From Gammaproteobacteria bacterium (GTDB taxonomy: Bacteria; Pseudomonadota; Gammaproteobacteria; Thiohalomonadales; Thiohalomonadaceae), in contig JAPHSX010000039.1 of NCBI GenBank assembly GCA_026196575.1, forward strand, positions 1 to 58,976: DNA of 58,976 nt, read 5' to 3'. Made by a program: the position numbers and the translations under genes. The notes under the pieces are model-generated. The model saw only the letters and a list, made by a program, of their open reading frames with translations. It searched no databases and was not told the origin of the DNA. Positions 28,628-36,968 of this stretch are shown one piece after another; position 1 is the stretch's first letter; every line of letters begins with the position of its first letter.

Positions 28628-30268
28628 CTAAATGAGGGCGAAGTGTTGTTGTTGTTTCGGTTCGTCCGAAGGGGCGTTACTGAAGTGTAATTGTACCCGC
28701 GTTCCCTCACCGGGTTCACTCTCTATGCGCAGCTCACCGCCCAGATAGCGGGCGCGTTCCTGCATGATGGCGAGTCCCAGATGCTCACCGGGGTGGCCGC
28801 TGAAGGCGGGCTTCTCCATGCCGATGCCATCATCCTCGATCAACACATGATAGTTCTCGTGTTTGTCGCAGCGCAGCAGCACGCGCACGGTGTGGGCCTT
28901 GCTGTATTTGCGGGTATTGGCCAGTGCCTCCTGAATGATGCGTACCACCTGCATCTCCATGCTGGCCGAAAGGTTGGAGCTGTCCCACTCCTTTTGCAAC
29001 AGGACATGCATGCCGCTTTGCTTGCGAAAATTACTGATCAGATCCTCCAACGCGGCCAGCAGGCCGCGGGAGTTGATGGGGGCGCGGAAATGAGCCAGCA
29101 GCTCACGCAGTTCGGTGTAGGCCTCGTCCAGCCCGCCCTTGATCTGCTGGATATCCTCGTGCGTGACATCAGCACCCTGCTGATCGATCGCCTCATCCAG
29201 CATGCTCACCTGAAAGCGCAGACTGGCGAGGGTCTGCGCCAGCGAGTCATGCAGTTCGTGGGCCAGAGCGTTGCGCTCCTTGATGATGGAGAGGCGCTTC
29301 GCTTCGTCATCGAGATTGGCCTTCTCAATGGCCATGCCGAGGTGGTGGCCGATGCTGGTGAAGAGCGCCTTGATATCCTTGCGTGACTCGCTCTGGGTAC
29401 CCTCGACAAAGAGGTTGTAGACCCCCAGATTTTTCCCCTGATATTGCAACGGCACGGCGATCATCGACAGATCGCTATCATCCAGGATAGGGCGTCCCAA
29501 CATCTTGTCACAGGAGCGCAACTGCTCCTGAAACAGCACCTCGCCCTCAGTCACCGCCTTGCCGCAGAGGCAACGCGCCACCGGCACGAAGCGCTCCTTT
29601 TCGATCACCTCGTCATCAAGGCCGATGCTGGCGACCAGCTCCATCTGCCCATTGCCGCGCAACAGGCGCACGGTGCCGGCACGCGCCTCGACGATATCGC
29701 GCATGGTGTGCAGGAAACGAATCAGCAGATCGTTGAGATCACGCGAGGTGTTGAGGCTGGTGGCGACATCATAGAGTACCTGCAGCGAGTTGGCCTTTTG
29801 TTCGAAACGCTTGGTCTGGCGGCGTACCTCGTCATCCATGTTGCGTGACAGGCTCTGCAGGTAGTCGAGCAGGTTGTTGATGTCCTGCGAGACATCCTTG
29901 AGTTGTCCCATCTCCTGCGGGTGCAGGCGGATCTCCAGATTGCCGTCGCGGATCTCGTCGCTCCAGTGTTTAAGCTCCTCGCCGGGGTGGAGCAGATAGC
30001 GGCGAAAGACAATGGAGATGGTGAACAGCAGGGTGAGACCGAGGAGGATAAGCAGGGTAAATAGCCCGGTCAGCAGGGCGTCATGTTGTGGCAGCTGGTG
30101 TTGCAGGATAAGGCTCAGGCCGAGCAGGGCAAAGGTGGCGCCAATCCCCACCAGCAGATAGCGCAGCCGTTTGCCCGGCACCCCGTTGCCGCTGAGCAGA
30201 AAGAGTTCGGTGAGGTACTCCAGGCCATGCATCAGGCGATTGGCAAGGGGCGAATGTGGTTGACCCAT
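28628..30268 (-). CDS. NarX/NreB-type sensor histidine kinase with GAF domain, no periplasmic sensor
   Basis: 546 residues. Two helices (about 35-57 and 65-90) are separated by only a short polar loop, so the nitrate-binding periplasmic domain of NarX is missing. A HAMP-like segment (90-150) and a GAF domain (about 160-320) follow. The GAF carries CLCG (C233, C235) and C253. The phospho-acceptor is H340 in HELHDSLAQ (HisKA_3), and the ATPase domain begins near 400 (NTRKYSKA, DDGIGM). The cytoplasmic GAF with clustered Cys could sense redox state or bind a cofactor. It is next to the end of the dsr cluster and may link sulfur oxidation to redox conditions (inference). Confidence 0.9.
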   Translation of the reverse strand: MGQPHSPLANRLMHGLEYLTELFLLSGNGVPGKRLRYLLVGIGATFALLGLSLILQHQLPQHDALLTGLFTLLILLGLTLLFTISIVFRRYLLHPGEELKHWSDEIRDGNLEIRLHPQEMGQLKDVSQDINNLLDYLQSLSRNMDDEVRRQTKRFEQKANSLQVLYDVATSLNTSRDLNDLLIRFLHTMRDIVEARAGTVRLLRGNGQMELVASIGLDDEVIEKERFVPVARCLCGKAVTEGEVLFQEQLRSCDKMLGRPILDDSDLSMIAVPLQYQGKNLGVYNLFVEGTQSESRKDIKALFTSIGHHLGMAIEKANLDDEAKRLSIIKERNALAHELHDSLAQTLASLRFQVSMLDEAIDQQGADVTHEDIQQIKGGLDEAYTELRELLAHFRAPINSRGLLAALEDLISNFRKQSGMHVLLQKEWDSSNLSASMEMQVVRIIQEALANTRKYSKAHTVRVLLRCDKHENYHVLIEDDGIGMEKPAFSGHPGEHLGLAIMQERARYLGGELRIESEPGEGTRVQLHFSNAPSDEPKQQQHFALI

Positions 30269-30333
30269 GTGGTAAATCGGTTCCGGCTAAAATAGTGGCC
30301 CTAAACAGAGGCGCGATAATAGCACAGGCTTAT

Positions 30334-30377
30334 CCCTTATGGGGGAGGGGGATGCGCGTCACCCTCCCCCATAAGGG
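30334..30377. terminator. Perfect 16-bp hairpin downstream of dsrR
   Basis: CCCTTATGGGGGAGGG at 30334-30349 is the exact reverse complement of 30362-30377, with a 12-nt loop. No T-run follows on either strand, so it may act as a transcript-end stabiliser rather than a classical terminator. It marks the end of the dsr transcription unit. Confidence 0.75.
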
Positions 30378-30389
30378 TAGAGGCAGTAC

Positions 30390-30752
30390 TCAGGAGCAGC
30401 CGCCACCACCGCAGCCGCCACACCCACCGCCGCCGCTATCACCACCGCCAGGGGGGGTGCAATTACTGTCATTGGGATTGAGGAAGATAAAGTGGAACTG
30501 GCCTGGCTCCATCTCGACGTAGTCGATGGTCGCCCCCTTTAGCAGCGGGCCATACTCACCGCTGAATACCACGGTGACATTGTCAAAGGTGAAGTTCAGA
30601 TCATCATCCTTGACCGAATCAAACCCCATGCCGTAGTGCATGCTGCCGTCCGGGTTCATCCTGGCCGCCAGCCGCAGCACGGGTTCGGTAACGTCGTGTG
30701 CCTTGGCGGCGGTGTGCACCTGGGCGATCGCCGCAGGGGTTAGTGTAATCAT
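30390..30752 (-). CDS. dsrR: DsrR, IscA-like protein of the dsr cluster with Cys-rich tail
   Basis: 120 residues with the HesB/IscA fold (1-105). DsrR lies after dsrN in the classic dsr order and is required for efficient sulfur oxidation in purple sulfur bacteria. As in other DsrR proteins, the first IscA cysteine position (around 32-38, ARMNPDGSMHYG) has none, consistent with no cluster assembly by the usual mode. Unlike published DsrR descriptions, the C-terminus here runs into a Gly-rich tail with clustered cysteines (CGGCGGGGCS, last 10 residues) and an earlier NCTPPGGG. It ends the dsr cluster, before a strong hairpin. Confidence 0.8.
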   Translation of the reverse strand: MITLTPAAIAQVHTAAKAHDVTEPVLRLAARMNPDGSMHYGMGFDSVKDDDLNFTFDNVTVVFSGEYGPLLKGATIDYVEMEPGQFHFIFLNPNDSNCTPPGGGDSGGGGCGGCGGGGCS

Positions 30753-30773
30753 AATGTCACCTGTCGTTGTCGA

Positions 30774-32192
30774 TTAAATAGAGGGGTGTGGCGGTTGGGC
30801 GGCCCTGCGTGCATCACGACATGCCCGCACAAACTGCACAAATCGTTCGGTCCAGCGGTTGTCGCCAACACTGCGCAAATGGACATAGTTGGCCAGCAGG
30901 TTGCGGTAGACGAAACCATCATAACGCCGGTTAATGCCGACTCCCCGGCCCATTTTATAGGCAAATGTAAGGTCGGTGGGTAAATTTTCAAGGCTGGAGT
31001 AGTGGAACTCATGGACGTGCAGCTCGACCCCTGTATTGATTTGGGTACTGATCTGGGGCCATGGCATGGCTGCTGTTTCGCTAATCCGGGCGTAGCCGCG
31101 CCCTACCGGCTTGTCGTGCATGACGCTGTCGCCGGGGATGATCCCCACCATCTGATGGTGCCGCTCGCCCCAGCGCAATGAGCGGCTGAGATACATCAGA
31201 CCGCCACACTCAGCATAGCAGGGGAGATCATCCTCAATCGCCGCCCGAATCGCCGTGTGCAGGGGCCGGTTGGCCTCCAGCGCCGCCATTTGGGTCTCGG
31301 GAAATCCGCCACCGATGAGCAGCCCGTCGATATCTTTCGGTAGCGCTTGATCCTGCAGGGTGTCGAAGGGGATCAGCTGCGCCCCGGCCTGTTGCAGTGC
31401 CTCCAGGTCATCGGGGTAGTAGAAACCGAAGGCGGCATCGCAGGCGTAGGCGATACGCAGATCGGGGGCCCTGACCGGGGCCAGGGGCGGCGAGTCAGAG
31501 GAGGACAGCGAGGCACTGGCCGCCAGTGCACGCAGCGCCGCCAGGTCGACCTGTTGCGCGACCAGATCGGCGATCTGATTCAGCTTGGCATCGACAGCGG
31601 CGGCCTCGTTGCTGGGGATGAGACCGAGGTGGCGCTCGTCGATCGAGAGTCGCGGGTCGCGATGGACGGCACCAAGCACCGGGATGTCGCAATAGTAGGC
31701 AATGACCTCGCGCAGGCGCTGTTCATGCCGGCTTCCCGCCACCTTGTTAAGGATGATGCCGCCCAGCCGCAGCGCCGGGTCGAACTGCTGAAAGCCGAGG
31801 ATCACCGGCACAATGCTGCGTGTCGCCCCCTTGACATCGAGCACCAGTACTACCGGGGTGTCGAGCAGCTTGGCCAGCGCCGCGTTGCTCATGCTGCCCT
31901 TGACATCGAGGCTGTCGAACAGCCCCATATTGCCCTCGATGAGGCTGATCTCGCTGCCGGCGCTGCGTTGGGCAAAGAGGTCAAGCAGCTCCTGGTGCGA
32001 CATGGTGTGAAAGTCGAGGTTATAGCAGGGACGGCCCGCGGCGTGAGTCAGCCACATCGGATCGATGTAGTCTGGCCCCTTTTTGAACGGCTGCACGGTG
32101 ATCCCCTGACGAGCCAGTGCCGTGCAGATCCCCAGGGTGACGGTGGTCTTGCCCGAGGATTTGTGGGCTGCGCTGAAGAGCAGTTGGGCCAT
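30774..32192 (-). CDS. dsrN: DsrN, sirohaem amidating cobyrinic acid a,c-diamide synthase family
   Basis: 472 residues from the ATG at 32192. It is a CbiA-like enzyme that amidates sirohaem for the sulfite reductase. The P-loop-like SAAHKSSGKTTVTLGIC is near residues 6-22, and the GATase class I nucleophile lies in CYAECGGLMYLS near 325-336. The upstream open reading to 32225 adds an unlikely extension. It is separated from dsrP by 162 nt containing a hairpin. A cobalamin biosynthesis role is less likely given the location. Confidence 0.93.
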   Translation of the reverse strand: MAQLLFSAAHKSSGKTTVTLGICTALARQGITVQPFKKGPDYIDPMWLTHAAGRPCYNLDFHTMSHQELLDLFAQRSAGSEISLIEGNMGLFDSLDVKGSMSNAALAKLLDTPVVLVLDVKGATRSIVPVILGFQQFDPALRLGGIILNKVAGSRHEQRLREVIAYYCDIPVLGAVHRDPRLSIDERHLGLIPSNEAAAVDAKLNQIADLVAQQVDLAALRALAASASLSSSDSPPLAPVRAPDLRIAYACDAAFGFYYPDDLEALQQAGAQLIPFDTLQDQALPKDIDGLLIGGGFPETQMAALEANRPLHTAIRAAIEDDLPCYAECGGLMYLSRSLRWGERHHQMVGIIPGDSVMHDKPVGRGYARISETAAMPWPQISTQINTGVELHVHEFHYSSLENLPTDLTFAYKMGRGVGINRRYDGFVYRNLLANYVHLRSVGDNRWTERFVQFVRACRDARRAAQPPHPSI

Positions 32193-32296
32193 TCGTAGTT
32201 TGTGCCTTTGGCGGCAATGTGCCACCTCAACGTATCGGTGAAATTATGCGGCTGGTTTTACACTACGGTCAAACAGGGCAGGGGGCGGATAGCAAA

Positions 32297-32328
32297 ACAC
32301 CGATGCCCCCTCGCGGTGACATCGGTGT
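32297..32328 (-). terminator. Hairpin after dsrP with downstream T-run (attenuator/terminator)
   Basis: ACACCGATG (32297-32305) pairs perfectly with CATCGGTGT (32320-32328). In the direction of dsr transcription (minus) the second arm is followed by TTTTGC. It sits between dsrP and dsrN and probably lowers transcription of dsrN and dsrR relative to the main operon. Confidence 0.6.
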
Positions 32329-32354
32329 CAGAGCCGGATCTCCTTGATACGGCG

Positions 32355-33566
32355 TTACTTGGCGTGGGGATCCACCATCTCGTCACCCAGGTCTTCGGGC
32401 AGGAAGCGCAGGGCCTTGAACGCCACGGTGGTGATCGCCAGGGTCATGGCGACACCCATGAAGCCGAGCAGGGTCTCCCTCAGCGACGGGCTGTAGGCGT
32501 AGGCCTCCGAGTTGACCGCGCCCTCGAAGCTGCTGATCACCTCATAACCGGGGAAGATCGACAACGGGTAGGCCTGACCACCGATAACGATGACATAGAC
32601 CAAGGCAAAGCCGCCAACAATCACCAGCGCCGCCGCCAGGGCCAGGGCACTGCGATTCCTGGCGGTGGCAGGGGCGAAGATCAGGGCCAGCGGTGCAAGG
32701 GTGCCGAGCACCACGAAGCCAAACCAGAACAGGGTAGTGTAGATGCCGCCATCACGCATGATGAAGGCCTCGACACCGTGGTGTTCGGTGGCGTAGAGGT
32801 TGGTCAGATGCTGCACCGCGACAAAGTAGAAGGCACCGGCGATAAAGATCCCCAGCAACTTGGCCAGGCGGTTGAGCACCACATCACCCAGCGGGCGCTC
32901 GGTCCACTTGTAGGTGGCCATCAGTACCAGCATGAAGAAGGCCAGACCGAAGGAGAAGGACATGACGATAAACATTGGCGCCATGATCGCCGCATCGTAA
33001 CCCTGGCGCGCCACCAGGAAACCGAAGATGGAGCCGGTACCGGTGGTGAGGATCAGGCGCCAGACAAAGGCGAGAAAACCGGCTAGCGGGGTGTAGCGGT
33101 TCATCCGCTTCTCCATCATGGTCCAGAGGTAGACCACGACCAGGCCGAGGAAGCCGTTATAGAGCAGGATATTCCAGGTGAAGATCGACTTCGTGTTGAA
33201 GTGTGTCATCGCCACGATCAGCCGATCGGGGCGGCCCAGGTCCAGCACCAGTACCGTCAGGCCACCCAGCAGCAGGGTGATCGCCAGCAGGCCGGAGAGG
33301 GGGGCCAGCGGCTTGTAGAACTTCTTGCCGAATACCGAACCGATGGAGGCGACATTCAGTGCCCCCGAGGCGGCGACGATGAGGAAGATGGCAAAGACGT
33401 GCGGCATGCCCCAGACGATCTGGTTGGTCATGCCGGTAACGTGGTGCCCGTTATGCTCCATCTGGTAGACGGCGCCAAGGCCGATCAGGATGATGGCCCC
33501 CAGCACGCCGAGCACGCCGTAGAAACCGTTGCCGCCCTCAATTTGTGTAAACACAGTTTTTTTCAT
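32355..33566 (-). CDS. dsrP: DsrP, NrfD-family membrane subunit
   Basis: 403 residues with ten or so transmembrane helices, the quinone-interacting membrane protein of the DsrMKJOP complex. N-terminal EGGNGFYGVLGVLGAI and the HHV...QIVWGMPHVFAIFLI block are typical. It probably transfers electrons between the DsrO/DsrJ module and the quinone pool. It is preceded by dsrO with 26 nt and followed by the terminator-like hairpin. The C-terminus (LPEDLGDEMVDPHAK) is cytoplasmic. Confidence 0.94.
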   Translation of the reverse strand: MKKTVFTQIEGGNGFYGVLGVLGAIILIGLGAVYQMEHNGHHVTGMTNQIVWGMPHVFAIFLIVAASGALNVASIGSVFGKKFYKPLAPLSGLLAITLLLGGLTVLVLDLGRPDRLIVAMTHFNTKSIFTWNILLYNGFLGLVVVYLWTMMEKRMNRYTPLAGFLAFVWRLILTTGTGSIFGFLVARQGYDAAIMAPMFIVMSFSFGLAFFMLVLMATYKWTERPLGDVVLNRLAKLLGIFIAGAFYFVAVQHLTNLYATEHHGVEAFIMRDGGIYTTLFWFGFVVLGTLAPLALIFAPATARNRSALALAAALVIVGGFALVYVIVIGGQAYPLSIFPGYEVISSFEGAVNSEAYAYSPSLRETLLGFMGVAMTLAITTVAFKALRFLPEDLGDEMVDPHAK

Positions 33567-33592
33567 GCTTCTCTTTCCGTCTAATCTTACGG

Positions 33593-34360
33593 TTAGATGC
33601 CGCGATAGCGAACACCGGGGTTGAGACCGAGATCCGCACGCACCTGGGTCGTTGCGTGTTTGGCAACTGCCTGGGAAATTTCGCTGTTCGCATCACGTAG
33701 ATCCCCGACGAGGATCGCCTTGTGACCCTCGGCATTACAGGCCTCGGCGCACGCGGTGGTGCCTTCGCCGGCATCCAGCTTGTGGACACAGAGGGTGCAG
33801 GCCTCGACGGTACCCTTGCCACGCGGCGCGTGTTCGCGCTGGTTGTGCAACGCCTCATGGACGAAAGAGCGGGCCTTGTAGGGGCAGGCCATCATGCAGT
33901 AGCGGCAGCCGATACAGATGTGCTTGTCGACCAGCACGATGCCGTCGGCACGCTTCATCGAGGCGCCCGTGGGGCAGACATCGACGCAGGGTGGATTATC
34001 GCAGTGCTGGCACATCATCGGCAGCGACTGCACATGGCCGGTAGCGGTATTGCGCAGCTCAACCTTGCGGATCCATTGCGCCTTCTGCAACGCATTGGAG
34101 TGCACCTCATCCTCGCTCTGCGGTCCCCAGCCATTCTCGTTCTGACAGCCGGTAACGCAGGCGTTACAGTCCGTGGCGCACTTGCTGCTGTCAATCAGCA
34201 TGCCCCAGCGCTGAGTGCTGCTGGCCGGCTCGCTGGCCGGGCGTGCCTCGGCTACGCCATAAAGCATGATCCCGGGCGCCAGCGTGATGCCGGCGGCCAA
34301 TTTGGCGCTGCCGCCGAGAAACTCACGACGCGACTGATCCGTTGGTCTCATCTCGCTCAT
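33593..34360 (-). CDS. dsrO: DsrO, periplasmic ferredoxin-like iron-sulfur protein
   Basis: 255 residues; the ATG at 34360 overlaps the dsrJ stop (ATGA), so the longer reading to 34624 is rejected. The Tat signal SRREFLGG is at 10-17 with a hydrophobic stretch to about 40. Four cluster motifs follow: CATDCNACVTGC, CQHCDNPPCVDVCP, CIGCRYCMMACP and CTLCVHK...CAEACNAE. It is a four-cluster (DMSO reductase B type) electron-transfer subunit exported folded to the periplasm. It partners DsrJ and DsrP. Confidence 0.95.
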   Translation of the reverse strand: MSEMRPTDQSRREFLGGSAKLAAGITLAPGIMLYGVAEARPASEPASSTQRWGMLIDSSKCATDCNACVTGCQNENGWGPQSEDEVHSNALQKAQWIRKVELRNTATGHVQSLPMMCQHCDNPPCVDVCPTGASMKRADGIVLVDKHICIGCRYCMMACPYKARSFVHEALHNQREHAPRGKGTVEACTLCVHKLDAGEGTTACAEACNAEGHKAILVGDLRDANSEISQAVAKHATTQVRADLGLNPGVRYRGI

Positions 34361-34863
34361 TGGATTGCCCCACCTGTTGTATTCTTGGCACCTGCAATCT
34401 TGTTCAGCAGATCGCCGGAATCGAGCTGGTGAACACTTTGCAATGCCTGCATGCCTGGGGTAACCAGCGGATGAAACTGTGCTGATTTCTCCGGCATGGT
34501 GGCGTGACACTCGAAACAGTCGATAGTCACACCGGTGTAGACATGGCAACTCTTGCAGAAATGTTCGCCTTCGGTACGGGCGGACTCGGCGGCATCGGCC
34601 GCCGGAACATGACAGGTGAGGCACTGCTTCAGGCTGTACTGCTTGGTACGAATGCCTTCGCGCAGCGTCTCGTCACGGTGCTTTTTCAGATACTTCATGT
34701 GATCGCGACGCATCACATCGGTATCCTCGACACACTGTTCACCCTTAACGGCCTTGGGGATCTTCGGCCCCACGCCGTTACCTTCGTCGGCAACCGCCGG
34801 CACTGACAGCGTCAGTGCCGTGAGCAGCCCAAGAAGGTGTAGAAGCTTGCTAAGTGGCTTCAT
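34357..34863 (-). CDS. dsrJ: DsrJ, periplasmic triheme cytochrome c
   Basis: 168 residues with an N-terminal Sec signal peptide (about 1-25). Three heme c sites: CLTCH at 81-85, CKSCH at 103-107 and CFECH at 116-120. A non-heme Cys (C44, EQCVED) is the residue proposed as the unusual distal ligand of one heme in DsrJ. It is probably involved in oxidising a sulfur intermediate on the periplasmic side of DsrMKJOP. It overlaps dsrO. Confidence 0.95.
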   Translation of the reverse strand: MKPLSKLLHLLGLLTALTLSVPAVADEGNGVGPKIPKAVKGEQCVEDTDVMRRDHMKYLKKHRDETLREGIRTKQYSLKQCLTCHVPAADAAESARTEGEHFCKSCHVYTGVTIDCFECHATMPEKSAQFHPLVTPGMQALQSVHQLDSGDLLNKIAGAKNTTGGAIQ

Positions 34864-34872
34864 GACGTCCCC

Positions 34873-36864
34873 TTATTCACCCATTCCCATATCGATGTAA
34901 CCGGTGGGGCAGACATCGGCGCAGATATGGCAACCGATGCAGCGGCTGTAGTCGGTGTAGACGTAACGGCCGGTGGTACGATCCTTGGCCGGGGTCTTGT
35001 GCACGGCGTCCTGCGGGCAGTAGACGATGCAGTTGTCGCATTCGAAGCACATGCCGCAGCTCATGCAGCGGTTGGCTTCGCTGACCACATCGTCCTCGCT
35101 CAGCGGAACCAGGCGTTCCTGGAAGTTGCCGATGACGTCCTCGGCGCTAACGGTAATATGATCGCGCTTGTGACGGGGCTCTTGCTTGAAGTGTCCCAGG
35201 AACAGCATGTCGGAGGAGATGATCTCGGCCTTGGAGCGGTCTTCGTAGTTGTGTACCGCGAAATCATTCTCCGAGGTGCCACGAATACCCAGATCGATCT
35301 CCTTGGCAAAGCCTTCCGCCTTAATCACCTCTTCCTTGCTCAGGGTATGGAACTCGGAGGGCATGTGATCGGTTTCACGCAGCTTGGCCAGCAGGTTCCA
35401 GTGGTGCACGTCGACCTTCGGACGCGAGACTGGCTCCTTGTGGTTGAGGTAGTGATCGATGCTATCGGCAGCGATGGAGGCGTGACCGATGGCGGTGGTC
35501 AGCAGGTGCGGACGCACGATGTCACCAATGGCGAAGAAGCCGGGTTTGCCGGGAACCTGGAAGTTCTTGTCGGCATTGGCCAGACCACGGTCGTTGGCAA
35601 AGCCATCCATTCCGGCCCAGTCACCACCCTGGCCGATGGCGGCGACGATGAGCTCGGCATCGATCACATATTCGCTGCCCTCAATCGGGGTCTTACCGTC
35701 GGCCTCCAGTTTCTGCACCTTGAGGCCGGTGGCACGGCCATCGGCACCCTTGATTACCTCTACCGGGGTCAGTTGACCGATGATCTCGACGCCCTCGCGG
35801 GTGGCGTCTTCAATCTCGTACTGCGCCGCCGGCATGTGCTCGATGGCGGAGCGTGACATCAGGGTGACATCGGCGCCCTGACGTGCGGCAGACTCGGCCA
35901 CATCGTGGGCGGTCTGGTTAATGATGATGTGCTCGGGACGATCCTTCTCGTTCTCGACGGTGATCTTGCCGAGGCGACGGGCAACCGAGGCGACGTCGAT
36001 GGAGGTGTCACCACCGCCGATGACGATGACCTTGCCGGTTACGGCCTTCAGGCGGCCTTCGTTGAAGGCGGCGAGGAAGGCGACACCGGTAATGCAGTTC
36101 ATCGCATCGGAACCGGGAACGGGCAGGGCGCGACCGGCCTGGGCACCCATGGCGAAGACCACGGCGTCAAACTCTTTCTCGATGTCGGCCATTGGCACAT
36201 CGACGCCGACCTTGGTCTTGTTCTTGACGGTAACGCCCATGTCGATGATGCGCTTGATCTCGCCATCCATCACATCGCGCGGCATACGGTAGCCGGGAAT
36301 GCCGTAGCGCATCATGCCGCCGAGCTCTTCCTGGGCGTCAAAGATGGTTACCGCGTGGCCCTTCAGGCGCAGCTGGTAGGCGGCGGCCATACCGCCGGGA
36401 CCACCACCGATGATAGCGACCTTTTTGCCGGTGTCGGCGCCGGGGGCGGCCAGCTGGAAGCCCTTCTCCAGGGCCTGGTCACCGATATACTGCTCGACGG
36501 AGTTGATACCAACGAAGTCATCGACCATGTTGCGGTTACAGCCATCCTCACACGGTGCCGGACAGACGCGGCCCATTACCGAGGGGAAGGGGTTGGACAG
36601 GGTGGCACGCTGGAAGGCGTACTCCTGCATGTTCATGTCACCGGTAGGTTTCTCCATGCCGCGCACGATATCGAGCCAGCCACGCACGTCATGCCCAGAG
36701 GGGCAGCTACCCTGACAGGGAGGGGTGCGATGCACATAGGTGGGGCACTTGTGTGACCAGCTTGCCTGGAAGATGTTCTCCGACAGACCGCCCCACTCAT
36801 CATCACCGTCGTTGTAACGGCGGAAGGTATACTCTTGTTTCATGTCGTCGCTAGAAGTTGCCAT
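34873..36864 (-). CDS. dsrL: DsrL, NAD(P)H:acceptor iron-sulfur flavoprotein
   Basis: 663 residues. The N-terminal cysteine cluster (CPTYVHRTPPCQGSCPSGHD, about 39-58) is followed by an FAD site (IGGGPGGMAAAYQL near 152) and a second Rossmann site for NAD(P) (VIGGGDTSIDVASVARRLG near 280). The C-terminus holds two 4Fe-4S motifs, CMSCGMCFECDNC...CP and CIGCHICADVCPTG. It couples NAD(P)H to the sulfite reductase reaction and releases sulfur from perthiolated carrier; it is essential for oxidation of stored sulfur in purple sulfur bacteria. Its presence with dsrEFH argues for the oxidative direction. It is preceded by a 104-nt gap to dsrK. Confidence 0.96.
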   Translation of the reverse strand: MATSSDDMKQEYTFRRYNDGDDEWGGLSENIFQASWSHKCPTYVHRTPPCQGSCPSGHDVRGWLDIVRGMEKPTGDMNMQEYAFQRATLSNPFPSVMGRVCPAPCEDGCNRNMVDDFVGINSVEQYIGDQALEKGFQLAAPGADTGKKVAIIGGGPGGMAAAYQLRLKGHAVTIFDAQEELGGMMRYGIPGYRMPRDVMDGEIKRIIDMGVTVKNKTKVGVDVPMADIEKEFDAVVFAMGAQAGRALPVPGSDAMNCITGVAFLAAFNEGRLKAVTGKVIVIGGGDTSIDVASVARRLGKITVENEKDRPEHIIINQTAHDVAESAARQGADVTLMSRSAIEHMPAAQYEIEDATREGVEIIGQLTPVEVIKGADGRATGLKVQKLEADGKTPIEGSEYVIDAELIVAAIGQGGDWAGMDGFANDRGLANADKNFQVPGKPGFFAIGDIVRPHLLTTAIGHASIAADSIDHYLNHKEPVSRPKVDVHHWNLLAKLRETDHMPSEFHTLSKEEVIKAEGFAKEIDLGIRGTSENDFAVHNYEDRSKAEIISSDMLFLGHFKQEPRHKRDHITVSAEDVIGNFQERLVPLSEDDVVSEANRCMSCGMCFECDNCIVYCPQDAVHKTPAKDRTTGRYVYTDYSRCIGCHICADVCPTGYIDMGMGE

Positions 36865-36968
36865 CTTTTAAACTCTCCTATGCCTCAAAATCTGTCGTTG
36901 TGGTAGCGGCACTGCTTATAGCCGCCTTCCCGTTGTCGGTTATTTCTGCGCCCTTAATTCCTGCGCCC

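Noticed and set aside
30774-32192. cbiA/cobB for cobalamin synthesis
   Set aside because: Location directly in the dsr order between dsrP and dsrR fits dsrN.
34361-34624. N-terminal extension of dsrO
   Set aside because: It lies inside dsrJ in another frame; the Tat signal begins correctly at 34360.
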